Source of the DNA: Gautieria morchelliformis
Taxonomy: Eukaryota > Basidiomycota > Agaricomycetes > Gomphales > Gomphaceae
Assembly: GCA_015179125.1 (NCBI GenBank)
Contig: WHVA01000259.1
Coordinates: 62,001 to 126,000, forward strand
Reading direction: 5' to 3'
Length of the DNA: 64,000 nt
Part shown: positions 20,422 through 34,000 of the stretch, piece by piece
How positions within the stretch are numbered: position 1 is the first letter of the stretch
How the letters are laid out: each line of letters starts with the position of its first letter
Notes under the pieces: model-generated
What the model saw: only the letters and a program-made list of their open reading frames with translations
What the model was told of the DNA's origin: nothing
The model's database searches: none
Translations under genes and position numbers: made by a program

Positions 20422-23400
20422 ATGGTGACTCGCTCCGGAAGAAGCTACGCTGAGCCTCACCACCACACAACGGCGCCGTCGAACAGTGGAAGCACTCCGC
20501 GGGACGTTGAAGAATCTTCGAACGATCCCAGAACGACTGAGATTAGCCCACTCACTTCAGTAAGTCGGTCCATCTCACCTGTGCCCGACTACGTTGGAAG
20601 AGAGGGTGAGCCTGCAACGGCCACCTCTAGATTTGTTGTCGACTCAGTCGACGAGAGCTTGCTCCCTCCCGAGGTCGAAGCTGGAGCAGTGAGCGGTGCT
20701 CACGCCCCCGGCGTTGGAGGCACGCTCAGTCGCCCCCGCTTAGCGGACGGAGCAGACGATATGTCCGAGAGGACATCTAGACACACGCTGCTGGGCTTGA
20801 ACGACCACACGTTTCCCAATGAGAGCGGCTCGGAGCCCGAGGGAAAGCACGATCAGGGTGACGGCTCACCAACGAAAGCCAATAGTCACATCGAGTCGCT
20901 ATTCTTCCCTGGCTGGTTCTCAAACGAAGAGTCAGCGACGGAAGGAACGGGGAGAGAAGAGGAACACCCCTCAACGCCCAGGTGGTCTGACTACGATGGA
21001 TCAGAAGACCCTTTTGGGACAATCCCAGAGGGTTGGGCAAACGAGCCAGCTAGGGGCAAATCGAGACGTCGCGCTGCCCGTAGACCAAAGGTCGACGAGC
21101 TGGACGTGTACAAAACCTTTATGATGGGTATAATAGAGGATATGGACTCTGATACCTTGTGCAATATGATAAGGAGACGGGCTGACCTAGTAGAAAACCT
21201 GCCCATAAAAAATCAGGAGACTACTGTAACCTCAACAGACAACGTCACCTCGAGGCCATCCATGAAGGCAAAGAGGATGCACGGATCACGTCTCACGGCA
21301 AAAGAAAAAGGAAAGTGGAGGGCGACTTCGCTCCCCGAAGCAAGGCCTGAGGAATCAGAGGACGACAACGTACTACTGGACGAGCAAGTCGCCATGAAAC
21401 TACACCAGACCCTCAACGGCAAGGTAAGCGTAGATCCACAGGAAAGGGGTAACTTACATTACCCTAAGAGGACTACAGCGGTGCTACCTGGCTTTTACCA
21501 GTTGAGGAATATGAGACCAGGCGATATGGCTCATCCATCCCTACCACATAGATATCAGCCTCCCGCAACTGCGCAGATACCACGGGACGGTTACCTTGCA
21601 AAAACGCTGTTTAGTAAGAAATTCCCCCCCGCGGACCTAGACATTGATTCAGACGAGTCAGATACTACATCCTCAAGTGACTCAATGGCTAGATACAGAG
21701 CTAAACGAAAGAGACAAGCTTACAAGGAAAAACTGAAACATCGCGTGAAGAATGCCTCGAGTGTAAAAATCTCAGAGCCAGATCCGTACAACGGCTCTGC
21801 TGACTTCGACGCGTTCGAACAATGGACCTTCGAGTTTAACAACTGGTTTGAAATGACTGACTTCCCTAAGAAATTCCGCGTAAGACATATGAAAAAATTT
21901 ATGAAAGGAAAAGCGGCGAAATACTACATGACCTTTGTGGCTCCACAAGCTGATTCATATACGGTCGAGACGCTAGGAAAAGAGCTGTTTGACTTCTGCT
22001 TCCCAGCAGGGTTCAGACAACAAATGCGCACCAAGTTCTATGAGGCCTCCCAAGGAAAGAAGACGATCCGGGAATTCATATGGAATCTTCGCTCCCTAGC
22101 AACAAGGCTGCCCGATATAACGGAGTTTCACCTCGTCCAGCAGCTGTGGAACGGCGCGAATAGCTACCTGAGATTAGAATGGATGAAAGCGGGTATGTCT
22201 GACGAATACACGGACCTTGTAACCCTGGAAGAGGCTGCAGAGAGGTTTGAACAGGCGGAACACCTAAGACTTTACGAGGAGCGTAGGAACTCGCTGCGCC
22301 ACAAAGATGACTTCAAAAACACACCGAGAAAATGGGACGACTACCCGCGCCCGGACTCTGGAAGACAACGATCAAAACAGTCAGGGTCGCGAACAGCAAG
22401 GAGCCCACAGAACTACAAACCATTCAGCGCAAGGGGGCAGGACCGGGTGGTATCCCCAACCCGTAACAAGGCCGGGCCACGGCCTAGACAAAGCCCGCAA
22501 CGCTCGAGAACGGCTCCTCAGCTAACCGAGGAGCTGAAGGACGACCTGAGAGCAAGGGGACTTTGCTTCCTTTGCAGGCAGCAAGGCCACCTCTCACGAG
22601 ACTGCCCTGAAAGAACAAGCGTCCCGCGAATGAGGGATGGGAAACCACCAGGGGTACAGGCCGCCACGGTAAACGTGGGCGAAGATGTCGCAGACCTCGA
22701 TAAGCTAGCAAAAGAAAATATTGAACTTCAGTTAAACATGATGGGGAATATGACGGAGGAAAATAATACCGGTGGGGCTTGGGACCAACCACAGAGCGTT
22801 TGGGACGAACTGGCGGACAGGCTATCATCGAGAGTATCCCTCTCAAACTGTGAAATGCCCACACACGTATCAATGACTGGAAGATACACAATAGTCCCGG
22901 TAACCACTCACTCGGTACTCATAAACGACTGCATGTTCAACATGCAGTATGTTATAAATAGTTCACGAATCCTGGATAACCACTTTGACTGCGTGCAATG
23001 GTTAGAATTCGAGAATATCCGTCGACATGCAGAAATTCTGCCATACCTACTTCGTTATTCGGGAAACATGTGGGCAGACCCACGCCGAACCCTATGTACG
23101 AATGCTACCGGTTCGAGATGGGACGGCGAATCCTGGTCTGACTTCGCAAACAACCCGAGAAGACTGAACAAACATCAGTTAGCCACTCAAGAAATAGAGA
23201 GGACCGCTCACAACCGAAGGTGTGACGAACTCCGGGACAACCAAGAGAGCGCAAACAGCGGAAACGAATATGAGTTCTTGGAGGACGGAAGTGATGAAAA
23301 TCTCTCACCGATAACGTGCTCAATGAGAAACCTAATCCCGCAAGAAGAGAATCCCGGGGAGGAACCGCCAACTCTAATATGGGACACCGACGGTGCGGAC

Positions 23401-26400
23401 TACGACGCGGAAGAATACGGGGAGGCCACAGAGGACATCTTAAAGAACACTTCTGCTAGGCCAATGACCGACACATGCGCTGTAAAATCGAGGGGAAAAT
23501 TAGCAAAAACCCCACAGCAAACTCAAAAAATGGAACACAATGCCAGCAAGCCAAAAGACTTCAAAAGGGTAATACCCAAGGCAATCGTAGTAACAGCTAA
23601 AATAAATGGAAAGGACGTACGGGTGTTGTTAGACTCGGGCTCTCTGGCCGACTTCGTCTCCACGATGCTGGTGGACCAGCTACACCTACCAGTGGAGCAC
23701 CTAGCGAAACCCTTACCATGCCAATTGGCGGCATCGGGCTCGAGAACCATGATAACTTGCTTGACGATGGTGAATTTTGCCTATAATGAAATAAATGAAC
23801 AGCGACGATTCGACGTCATCAACCTTGAAAACTATGACGTCATCTTAGGCACACCTTTCCTCTTTCAGCACAAGGCAATGCTGGGATTCAACCCAGCGAG
23901 GGTGTCAGTGGTATCCGCAATGTCGGAAAGATTAACAGGCCCGGACATCGCTGAAATAAGCTCTATGGCAGCGGACGTAGTAGAAGGAGGTTTAGAAAAA
24001 CTACGCACCGAATTAAGGGCCTACGCGAATGACATATGCAAGCCAGCTGGCCAAATGCCGCTCCCTCCTCTACGAGAAATAAATCACACGATACCCATAA
24101 TAGACGAAAATCTCACCTACTCGTGGCGACCTTCCAAATGTCCCGAAGCGGTGAAACACCTTTGGAGAGAGAAACGGGACTCTTACCTAAGCACGGGGAG
24201 ATGGCGTTTTAGACCTGGTCGAAACGCTGTACCGATGCTAATAGTATTAAAGAAACCTGGTGAAAACAGAGAAACCAGGATCAGAACGGTATTGGATAAA
24301 AGAGAACAAAATAAGAACACAAGGAAGCTGGCAAGCCCTCTCCCAAATATGGAGACAATACTCACAAACGTACTCCGACACCCGTACAGAACATTGATCG
24401 ATGGAAGAGACGCCTACGAACAAATTCGTGTCGTAGACAAGGACGTGCACCGCACGACCTTTAACACACCAGACGGCACGATGGAAAGCTTGGTGATGCA
24501 GCAGGGCGATTGCAATGGCCCGGCCACATACCAAGCACTGATGAACCACATCTTCGGACCATATATCGGTATCTTTATGGACATCTACTTAGACGACATA
24601 ATAGTGTACTCAAACACAATAAAAGAACACATAGAGCACTGTAAGCTAATAATAGATATTCTGAGAAAAGAGAAACTATACCTGTCAACGCCTGACAAAC
24701 TCCAGTTCTTTGCCAAAGAACTGAAGGTACTAGGTCACGTCATAGACGCATGAGGACTAGTCATCGATCCGGAAAAGGTGGACAAAATTCTGAACTGGAA
24801 AACTCCACCAGGAAGGGATCAGCTCGCTGCCTTCATAGGGACTGTGAGTTACATCGCACCTAACTGCAAGGGGATCAGGACCCCGATGGGCGTCCTAACG
24901 GAGAGAACAGGGTCCACGTCGATATGGCGATGGGGCCCTACGGAGCAATGAGCGTTTGACGACGTAAAGAAAATTGTACAAAACCATAGAGACTCACACA
25001 GAATTGCCCTGGACTACTCCGCCAACGCTCCACAAATAAACCTGGTATGCGACGCGAGTCTAGGAGGCGCGGGAGGCGTGGTATCACAGGGAAATGACCC
25101 GAAAACCGCGGCTCCAATAGCATTCTGGTCTGCAAAATTCAATCCTGCACAACAGAACTATCTGGTACATGAAAGAGAATTATTAGCCATAGTAGAATCT
25201 TTGAAACGGTTCAGGCACTTACTTCAAGGGGTACGCTTCCGCATCTTTACAGACCATAAACCCCTGGAATATATCTTATCTCAAAAAAATCTGTCAGCAC
25301 GACAACACAGATGGATCGACGTACTAAGCGACTTCGATTTTGAAATAATATATATACCTGGAGAAGCGAACGTAGTGGCAGACGCGCTATCGCGAATGTA
25401 TAACGCAGAACCGGCAGGAATCGTAAGAGCGGCGTCGGAATACATAATTGAGGAAGACGTACCAACAACAATAACTGAAATAAGACGAAGACCCTGTTCT
25501 CTGAAGACTGGACACGAGGCCAACACATCCCTACTGATGCACCTAAACGCAACCGGTATCGATGGTCGGCCAATAGGGAAAACACGAGCCGGTCGTACTA
25601 TAAAACCGCCAAAACAGTACGACGATGCCAACGTAGCGGTAAAACCACTTACCACAAACCCCACCACGGAAACGGTCAGAGAGAGAAAGGCCCCCAGAGG
25701 GAAACGAAACTGGAGGGCGCAAAGAAAATCCTCTGACGCCTGCAACGTGGCTGCCCCATCCAATTCGGTCAAACCCCGAGCCGGGACGTCGGAAGAAGAC
25801 ACAGACCCGGAAATCGAAGCTCCTCAAATTAACGAGGATTTATATGTGGCCGCACCATCCTTTGAAGAAATGATAGCGATGTTTGACCCCTCATTTAAGT
25901 TCCCGACTATTTTAAAGGAACAGTATCAAAAAGACAAAATTTTTAAAGGAATAATCGATAATTTACAACACCACGACAATTGTCTAATGCAAGACGGCTT
26001 GCTTTACATCAAGATGAGTGGTGAACCACGCCTCTGCATCCAGGATGGCGCCCACGGAAACAAAGGAATAAAAGAATGCGTAATATCACACGCGCACACC
26101 TTATTAGCGCATCTAGGAAGCCGTAAGACGTACTATTACCTGCAAGATCACGTATGGTGGCCGAGAATCTATGCAGACACGAAGGTTTATTGTGAAAGCT
26201 GTCACATATGTGCCGTCGCGAAACCAGTAAACCAGAAACAGTATGGAAACCTGAAACCACTAAAAGTCCCAAACCGCCGCTGGCAGCAGATCGGTATCGA
26301 CTTCATGGGACCACTCCCGATATCCTGCAATAGAAGTGGCGAATTCGATATGATTTGCGTAGTAATCGACCACTTAACTTCAATGGTACACCTCGCCCTG

Positions 26401-28458
26401 TCAAAGCAAACATACGGTGTGAAACAGATCGCGGAGCTAGTGTTCGACACGGTTTACAAGCTACACGGTATCCCTGAGGTCATAATTAGTGATAGGGACT
26501 CGCTATTCACATCAGCCTTCTGGGAAAGGCTACATACCCTGATAGGCGCTGAGTTGCGCATGTCCACGGCCTACCACCCGCAGACAGACGGCGCAACAGA
26601 AAGGGCAAACAGGACGATTACGCAGATGCTCAGAATGGTAGTGGCGGCAGACCAAAAGGACTGGGTCTTGAAGCTACCCGCAATCGAGTTCGCATTCAAC
26701 AGCGCACGATCGGACACGACAGGGTTTACTCCTTTCTTCCTGAACTTCGGAAGCCTACCAAGGCCGATGATATCGGACTCGGGGCGAGAACAGATGCCAG
26801 GAGTAAGGCGTTTTGCACAGAAACTGAAAGACGCCCTGATAACTGCACATGATTCAATTCTTACCCAGCAAGTGAAACAGACCTACGCGGCTAACAGGAA
26901 GAGACGGCCCGCCCCTTTCAAGGTAGGGGACCTAGTATACCTGTCAACAGTGAACCTGAAGCTCCCAAAAGGAAGGGCTCGTAAGCTATCACCAAAATAC
27001 ATAGGTCCCTACAGAATAACAAATGAGTTAGTAAAAGGATCAACTTACAAACTGGCCTTACTGAACGAGCTGCTAGCGCGCGACATACACCCCGTATTCC
27101 ACGCTAACCTATTACGCATACATATTGCAAATGATGATCGACGTTTCCCAGGACGAGCCGTGACACAGGTTACCGATCTAGGGGATGCCCCGTTAGAATG
27201 GCACGTGAAAAGACTAGAAACGCACTGTAAGTCCGGAAAGGACGCCTGGTTCCGGGTCCTATGGCAGAGCAATGACAGAACCTGGCTTCCCTTCGCGTCA
27301 GTAAAACATCTGGCAGCATTGGACGCTTACCTGGAGGAACAAGACATAGCTAGCATCTATGATCTGCCGAACGGCACCGGACAGCCCCCTCCGGACATTG
27401 AACAAATATTGGACTTACCAGAATGGAAAAGCACTACGCCCACGATCAACAGCAACGCAATCACGCTGACAATACCGATCGACAGAGACATTCCCTATAA
27501 AAAGAGGGATAAAACAGGTCTGAAGCTGACAGTGACACTCACCCCTATGTCTGGCAACGACACCCCACAACCCGCTCCCCCGACTACTCAGCAGCTGTGG
27601 CACAACGCGTCCACGCTCCACGAATATGCTGGAGGACCGGACCCAGGACCTGCGCCCCCAGGCTACGAGGCCTGGTTGGCGGCGCAGTCATTCTACGCTG
27701 CCAACAGGCACCCCCGCAAAAATCCTGACGATGCTATATCAGACATATCAGATGTCTTTAGCCACTTTGATTCGATATCGCAATACGCAGCGACTGACCA
27801 GGTGCCCGCTGTACAACAAGTACCCCCCCCGCCATCCGCGGCAGATACGCATGCCTATCCTCCCAGATACTATGGCGCACCGTCTCCACAAGTTCCACCT
27901 CGAAATGCTGCTGCATATGGACACCCCCCCTATCAGCGGACGCAGACGAGTCACTCAGACTACTACTCACCGTACCGCGTCCCCGCTCGAGTGCGACATG
28001 AGACACCCGAAGAGAGCTTTATGGAGTGTTACGCCTCCTTCAGCCTCTTCCAGCAGATCAACGATAGGGCTATGGCCAACTATAACTCCGCCTTTGACCA
28101 CGGGCAACGATCGTTCCGAGGAGGACGTCGAGGGAGGGGAAGGGGGAGGGGTGCCACCGACGGTCAGCAGTCGGACAGGGACCGTGCACCCAAGCTCTAC
28201 GACAGCCAGACCCACGTGCCCAGACAGCACCCTAGGAATGCGGCGGCTGGCCCTAGCCAGCCCGCACCCGCGGCGCAGGCAGCTGCTCCACCACCGGCTG
28301 CAAACGCGTCTGAACCTGGTATGTTACCTGAAAATCCACGCTCAACACTATCAGCCGCTGATGAACGAGCGTTCGAAGCCGTGGTCCAGCAAATCATTAA
28401 CGGCGTGGCTGAATTGGCCACTGGAACCGAAGAGGATATGCTGGACGCTGCCGACTAG
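20422..28458 (+). pseudogene. Element D gag-pol polyprotein with two in-frame UGA codons
   Basis: One frame from ATG 20422 to TAG at about 28458, about 2,680 codons. Order: long acidic N-terminus; gag (YNGSADFDAFEQWTFEFNNW); zinc knuckle CFLCRQQGHLSRDC near residue 713; protease VLLDSGSLADFV near 1070; RT LIDGRDAYEQIRV and IYLDDIIVYS; RNase H VCDASLGGAGGVVSQ and FTDHKPLEYIL; integrase HTLLAHLGSRKTYYYL, GIDFMGPLPIS, SDRDSLFTSAFW and YHPQTDGATERAN; a chromodomain-like end (WFRVLWQSNDRTWLPF). A roughly 300-residue Pro/Ala-rich C-terminal extension follows, with the RGG box RSFRGGRRGRGRGRG. UGA at 24751-24753 (before GLVIDPEKV) and 24949-24951 (before AFDDVKK) each fit a CGA arginine. Gag and Pol are in the same frame, so no frameshift is needed here. 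Confidence 0.92.
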
Positions 28459-28520
28459 ATACCAGGGTTAGTACTCACTTTCTTTGCTGGATTCAGGGAT
28501 AGGGTGTTCACTACCTTGTA

Positions 28521-28535
28521 GCGAAGGAGGGCGAG
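28521..28535 (+). other. Polypurine tract of element D
   Basis: GCGAAGGAGGGCGAG immediately precedes the 3' LTR. Confidence 0.7.
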
Positions 28536-28771
28536 TGTAAGGACCCGGGCTAGCTTACTAACGCCGAGCCCTTACAGACTCCGACCGACTAAAGATAGAA
28601 CTAGAAAAACATATAAGATCAGACATATTTCATGTATATAATTTTCGAGACTCTTAGCACCCACCTATCGAAGGTTGATTCAGACTGGTTACAACGAGTG
28701 CAATACCTCTTAAGAACTTGGTCTTCTCAGTCTGTCGCTAAATCTTTGAGCTCCGACTCACTTCCTTTACA
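28536..28771 (+). repeat. 3' LTR of element D
   Basis: 236 bp; differs from the 5' LTR at about five positions (about 98% identity by eye), which points to a fairly recent insertion. Confidence 0.9.
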
Positions 28772-28904
28772 CATTGGCAGATTGATTGCCAAGAGTGTGT
28801 GCAAACATGATTAAGCTGCATGTACACGTGAACATGGCCAATGTTTGCCATTTCAGAAGTTTTTCCATGCCTATGTGCTCTGTTAGGTTATCAGACTTAC
28901 TTTG
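28772..28904. other. Short unique segment between elements D and E
   Basis: 133 bp, starting with the CATTG duplication of D. It contains the imperfect inverted pair TTGGCAGATTGATTGCCAA. No gene is visible. Confidence 0.6.
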
Positions 28905-29575
28905 TGTTACAACCGTTCATTTCCGACTTCCGACCCTCAGTTCCGCCATACATTCCGCCCCTCCAATAGTTCCGCCATACATTCCGCCCCTCCGACATTT
29001 CCGACATTCCGCCCCTTGTACATTTCCCTTGTTCTTTCGACTCTATTACTCGGACCCACCGGACCCACCTCGCCATCCATCAAAAACATATATCCGGTCA
29101 CCCTTGTAGTTCGTTGTCAGATATGTTTTCCCGACCCCTTGTTCTTTGCCATTGTTCTACCTTACCCTGAACCCCCCTTGTAGTCCCATTGTTCCCAATT
29201 AGTTAGTTCCCACACATTGTACTCGACTTCCGCTTCCTCCGGAATTTGTTTAGTACAACACCATTACTTGTTGCTCTGCGCTTTGTATAAAAACCCCCTC
29301 ATGTATGTCTGTTATTCTGCAATCAGATAATCACCTTCGATACTTGATTTCCTTCGCTCCATCTCCTGTTCTTAGCACAGCGAGTCTAGCAAGATCTCAG
29401 TCTCTTGGTCTTCCGCTTTCCGACTCAAGTTCCGACCAAACCTCTGGTCCAGTACTTTCCGACTTCCGGCTCATTTCCGAAATACCTAGGACGATAGTTC
29501 ATTGGGGGCGCAACCTATAAGTTGAAGCCGCTGTCCTTTCCAGTTCCGACTTAGTGGAAATCTCGATACGTAACA
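28905..29575 (+). repeat. 5' LTR of element E
   Basis: Starts TGTTACAACCGTTC and ends ATACGTAACA. It contains TATAAAA at 29286 and AATCAGATAAT at 29321. Confidence 0.9.
29286..29331 (+). promoter_or_regulatory. Element E LTR promoter and predicted RNA 5' end
   Basis: TATAAAA at 29286, then AATCAGATAAT (29321-29331) 35 bp downstream, the exact complement of the primer-binding site. The same 11-mer at the same place recurs in the 3' LTR and in two LTR copies at 61.5 and 62.0 kb. Confidence 0.7.
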
Positions 29576-29577
29576 GT

Positions 29578-29588
29578 ATTATCTGATT
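29578..29588 (+). other. Primer-binding site of element E (self-priming type)
   Basis: ATTATCTGATT starts two bases (GT) after the LTR end and is the exact complement of AATCAGATAAT downstream of the LTR TATA box. An 11-nt match is the length described for Tf1 of fission yeast. Confidence 0.75.
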
Positions 29589-29608
29589 CCCACCCGATAA
29601 CTATCACT

Positions 29609-31048
29609 ATGCCTCCTCGTACCACAGCTACTTCAGCTTGAGCAGGAGCTGTCGAAGCTCTCTCTTATTTTGGCAATCTTAGATCCGCAGCACCAAGGCA
29701 CGCGGAACCCTCCAACAGCTCTCGTACCGACGATGAGCTTTCCGATGCTTTTCCGCAACGTTTCGAAGAAGTTCCCGACGCTAATCCCGACGACAATCCC
29801 GACTACGACGGGAATTCGACGAGTAGCAGCGGCGAACAAACAGCAGCGTCATTCCGACGCCCAGCTCCACCACCACCACCTCCACCAGGACCACCTCCAG
29901 GCGGCCCTCCAGGCGGCCCTCATGGCGGCCCACCCGGCGGTCCCCCAGGCGGTCCTCCCGGCGGTCCTCCACCTCCAATTCCACCTCAGATTCCCGCCAA
30001 CCCAGTTCCGCCCGCGCCAGTTCCGGATCTTGCACAAGCCATCGCCATGCTAGCCGGACAACTCCAGCGCCCGGCCCAAGCACCACCACGCCCCAAGACA
30101 AAGGTCCGCGAACCAGATCAGTTCGACGGTTCCGACCCCAAGAAGCTCCAGCCATTTCTGGTTCAGCTTCAACTCAATTTCCGTGATCGTCCCGACGCCT
30201 TTCCCGACGACGAACGAAAGGTCAATTATGCCCTTTCCTATCTCCGAGGCACGGCGCTCGACTATTTCGAACCCGCCCTCATGGATCCGTTCGCTCTCGT
30301 CGACTGGGCCGACGATTACCCCAATTTCATTTCCGAACTCCGCAGCAACTTCGGACCATTTGATATGGAAGCCGATGCGGAGAACGAACTCGATAAGCTT
30401 CGCATGAAAGACACTCATAAGATAGCTAAATATATCGTCACATTTCAGCAGCTCGCTCCTCGAGTCCAATGGGGAGAAGCCGCACTCCGACGCCAGTTTT
30501 ACATGGGCTTGCCATCCCGGATCAAGGATGAAATTGCCCGCGTCGGAAAACCCGCCACCCTTACCGACCTCCGCAACCTCGCCCAATCCATCGATTCGCG
30601 CTACTGGGAAAGACACTCCGAGATTGCTCGTGAAACATCCACCCAGAGCAAGAACGACAAGTCTTCCGACAAGAAGTCTGATAAAGACAAGAAGAAGACC
30701 AATTCCGGAAACACCAACTCCGGAAACAACAACAACAACAGTTCCGGATCCAACTCCGGCAACCGGAACAACAACAACTCCCCTCGGAACAACCAGGCCT
30801 CTGGTTCCAACACCAACGCCCGGAAGAGTACCCCGGATCTTTCCGACAAACTTGGGAAAGACGGAAAACTAACCCCTGTAGAACGCCAGCGTCGCATGGA
30901 CAACAACCTTTGCCTCTTCTGCGGCAAAGGAGGTCACGTCGCTCGCGACTGCACTCGCGCTTCCGCCTCCGCTGCTAAGGCCAAAGGCCGCGCAGCAAAG
31001 ACGGAAGAGAAATCCGAAGCGGTTCCCGCTGCGGATTCAAAAAAATAG
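29609..31048 (+). pseudogene. Element E gag
   Basis: ATG 29609 opens MPPRTTATSA and meets UGA at 29639-29641, then the same frame stays open to TAG 31046-31048. Regions: acidic N-terminus, a proline/glycine tract (GPPPGGPPGGPHGGPPGG), the capsid domain (QFDGSDPKKLQPFLVQLQLN, YLRGTALDYFEPAL), an Asn/Ser-rich linker and the zinc knuckle CLFCGKGGHVARDC. Except for the early UGA (again compatible with CGA), Gag is complete. Confidence 0.88.
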
Positions 31049-34000
31049 TCAGCAGTCCTCCGGCCTCCGCACGAGCTGAGGGCTGTGTTGACCCCATTCG
31101 TGCGACAAACGAGGTTAAACTCAACGCATCCGCTCTTTCGTCCTCCGACTCTCTCTCTGTTCCGCTCACTTCCGACACCATTTCCGCACCCCCGTTTACA
31201 GCATTGGTCGACTCCGGTTCGACTCATTGTTTCCTCGATTCCGACTTTGTTTTGAAACATAAACTTCCGACCCGCAACATTCCGACTATTCCGCTCCGCC
31301 TTTTCGACGGGTCTTCCAACACGGGAATTTCCCAAGTTGTGGATCTGTCTATCCGTTTCGCTACTGGGGACAACCATGAAGTTACGTTTTACGTTACTCC
31401 GCTAGATGCTAGCTGTTCCGTTGTACTAGGACACAATTGGCTCACCCGATATAATCCGTCGATTAACTGGGCATTGGGTCAAATACAGTTCCGTACCCCG
31501 GATCAACTTCCGTCTATTCCGACGTCGTCCGCAAAGATGGCTCAGGCCTCTTCTGCAACTCCGCTCGTGGATTCAGTTCCGCACTCCGGTCCCGCTTTAG
31601 CACCTCCGCCCCTCGAAGCTCCTCGAATTGCGCTCGTTTCCGCCACCGCTTTCCGCGTATTGCAACGGCAAGACGATACGACCGTTTTCCAGCTTCACCT
31701 CTCCGATTCGGCTTCAGTCAAGGCTCGTTCCGCCTCGACTTCCGCTCCGGTCGACATGAGCTCAGTTCCGGAAGAATATCGGGACTTCCCGGACGTGTTC
31801 AATAAGGCCAAAGCCGACAAACCTGCTGAACATCGACCTTACGATCTGAAGATAGATTTGGAAGAAGGAGCATCTCCGCCCCTTGGACCGATCTACTCCC
31901 TTTCGCAAAGTGAACTCCTGACTCTCCGAGAGTTCGTCGATGAACATCTCAACATGGGCTTTATCCGCCCTTCGCTGTCTCCGCACGGCGCTCCGGTCCT
32001 CTTCGTCAAGAAGAAGGATGGATCTCTCCGCCTCTGCGTCGATTTCCGCGGACTCAATGCCCTCACTAAAAAGGACAAATATCCGCTTCCGCGCATTTCC
32101 GATTTACTCGACACTCCCCGCAGGGCGAAGATCTACACCAAAATTGACCTCCGGCACGCTTATCACCTTGTCCGCATCCGGGAAGGTGACGAGTGGAAAA
32201 CCACCTTCCGCACCCGCTACGGCGCTTTTGAGTGGGTTGTCATGCCTTTTGGTCTAACCAATGCTCCCGCCGCTTTTCAGCGATTCATGAACGACGTATT
32301 TTCCGACCTCCTCGACGTATGCGTTCTAGTCTACATTGACGACATCCTCATCTATTCCGACACACCGGAAAAACATCGGGAACATGTCCGCGAAGTACTC
32401 CGCCGCTACGCAAACACCATCTCTACGCAAAAGCAGAGAAATGCGAATGGCATCGCGACACGGTCGAATACCTCGGCTACATCCTCTCTCCAACAGGTCT
32501 TACCATGGCAGAGGACAAGGTCAAGGCAATTCAAGAATGGCCGGAACCCCGACGTGTTAAGGATGTGCAGTCTTTCCTTGGCTTCGCCAACTTTTACCGG
32601 CGTTTCATTTATAATTTTTCCGACATTACTGTTCCGCTCACGCGTCTCACCAGGAAGGGTGCCCCATGGAATTTCACACCGGAATGCCGTTCCGCATTTG
32701 AAGCCCTCAAATCGGCCTTCACCACGGCTCCCATACTCGGTTTCTGGATTCCTGATGCCCAACTTGTACTCGAAACCGACGCTTCTGACTACGCGCTAGC
32801 CGCCATTCTTTCCATCATTTCACCCGACGACGGAGAAATTCATCCGATCGCCTTTCATTCCCGCACCTTTTCCGCCCCGGAACTCAACTACGACGTCCAC
32901 GATAAGGAACTACTTGCGATTTTCGAAGCCTTCAAAATCTGGAGACATTACCTCGAAGGTCCAACTTATCCGATCGACGTTGTAACGGATCATAAGAACC
33001 TTGAGTATTTTGCAACCACTAAGATTTTGACTCGCCGTCAAGTCCGCTGGTCTGAATACCTCTCACAGTTCAACATGGTGATCCGTTTCCGCCCCGGAAA
33101 GCTCGGAGCAAAACCCGACGCGCTCACTAGACGTTGGGACGTCTACCCAAAAGAGGGAAGTAGCGACTATGCCAGCGTTAATCCGCACAATTTCCGCCCA
33201 GTATTCTCCACTGAGCAACTGGCATCGTCCCTGCGTGCCACAGCATTGCAGTTTCCGCTACTCCGCGCCTCAATTATTATGGACACCGAGTCTCTCCATT
33301 CCGACATCCGTTCCGCACTCCGTTCCGACCCCACCTCCGCAACCCACCTCGATGACCCCACCAGTCCTGGATGGTCCCTCGATTCCGACGGATTTCTCCG
33401 GTACAAGTCCCGTATTTACGTTCCGGACACCAACGATCTACGACTTCGCGTACTCCAGCAAAGCCACGATCATCCGCTCTCAGGACACCAAGGCCAGAAC
33501 AAGACCCTCGAATAATCCGACGACCTATACTTGGCCTCTCCTCCGCACGATGGTCCAAGACTACTGCAAGTCATGCACCACCTGTATGCGAGCCAAGCCT
33601 CAACGTCACAAACCCTACGGCCTCCTGAAGCAACTTCCGATCCCGGAACAACCGTGGAATTCAATATCCATGGATTTCATTGAGAAACTTCCTAAGTCAT
33701 CCGGCTATGATACCATTCTAGTGATCGTTGACCGCCTCACAAAGCAGTCCATCTTTATTCCGACCTACGACACCATAACTTCCGCCCAGCTCGCACAGCT
33801 CTTTGTGCTCCACGTCTTTTCCAAGCACGGAATCCCTTCCCATGTCACTTCCGACCGTGGATCCGAATTCGTGTCCTCCTTTTTCCGCACACTCGGCAAG
33901 GCTCTCGACATGAAGCTCCACTTCACTTCCGGTTATCACCCCGAAGGAGACGGACAAACGGAACGTACTAATCAGACCCTTGAGCAGTATCTCCACTCTA

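Larger units (their letters stand above)
20082..28771 (+). mobile_element. Ty3/gypsy element D, near full length
   Basis: Flanked by 236-bp LTRs that differ at about five positions. The flanks TATTG (20077-20081) and CATTG (28772-28776) share ATTG, a slightly decayed 5-bp duplication. A single long gag-pol frame lies between, broken only by two UGA codons. The polypurine tract GCGAAGGAGGGCGAG precedes the 3' LTR. Confidence 0.93.

Noticed and set aside
24751-24951. UGA codons in element D as recoding or read-through
   Set aside because: No readthrough context follows either codon, and each fits a single CGA to TGA mutation in otherwise standard Pol sequence.
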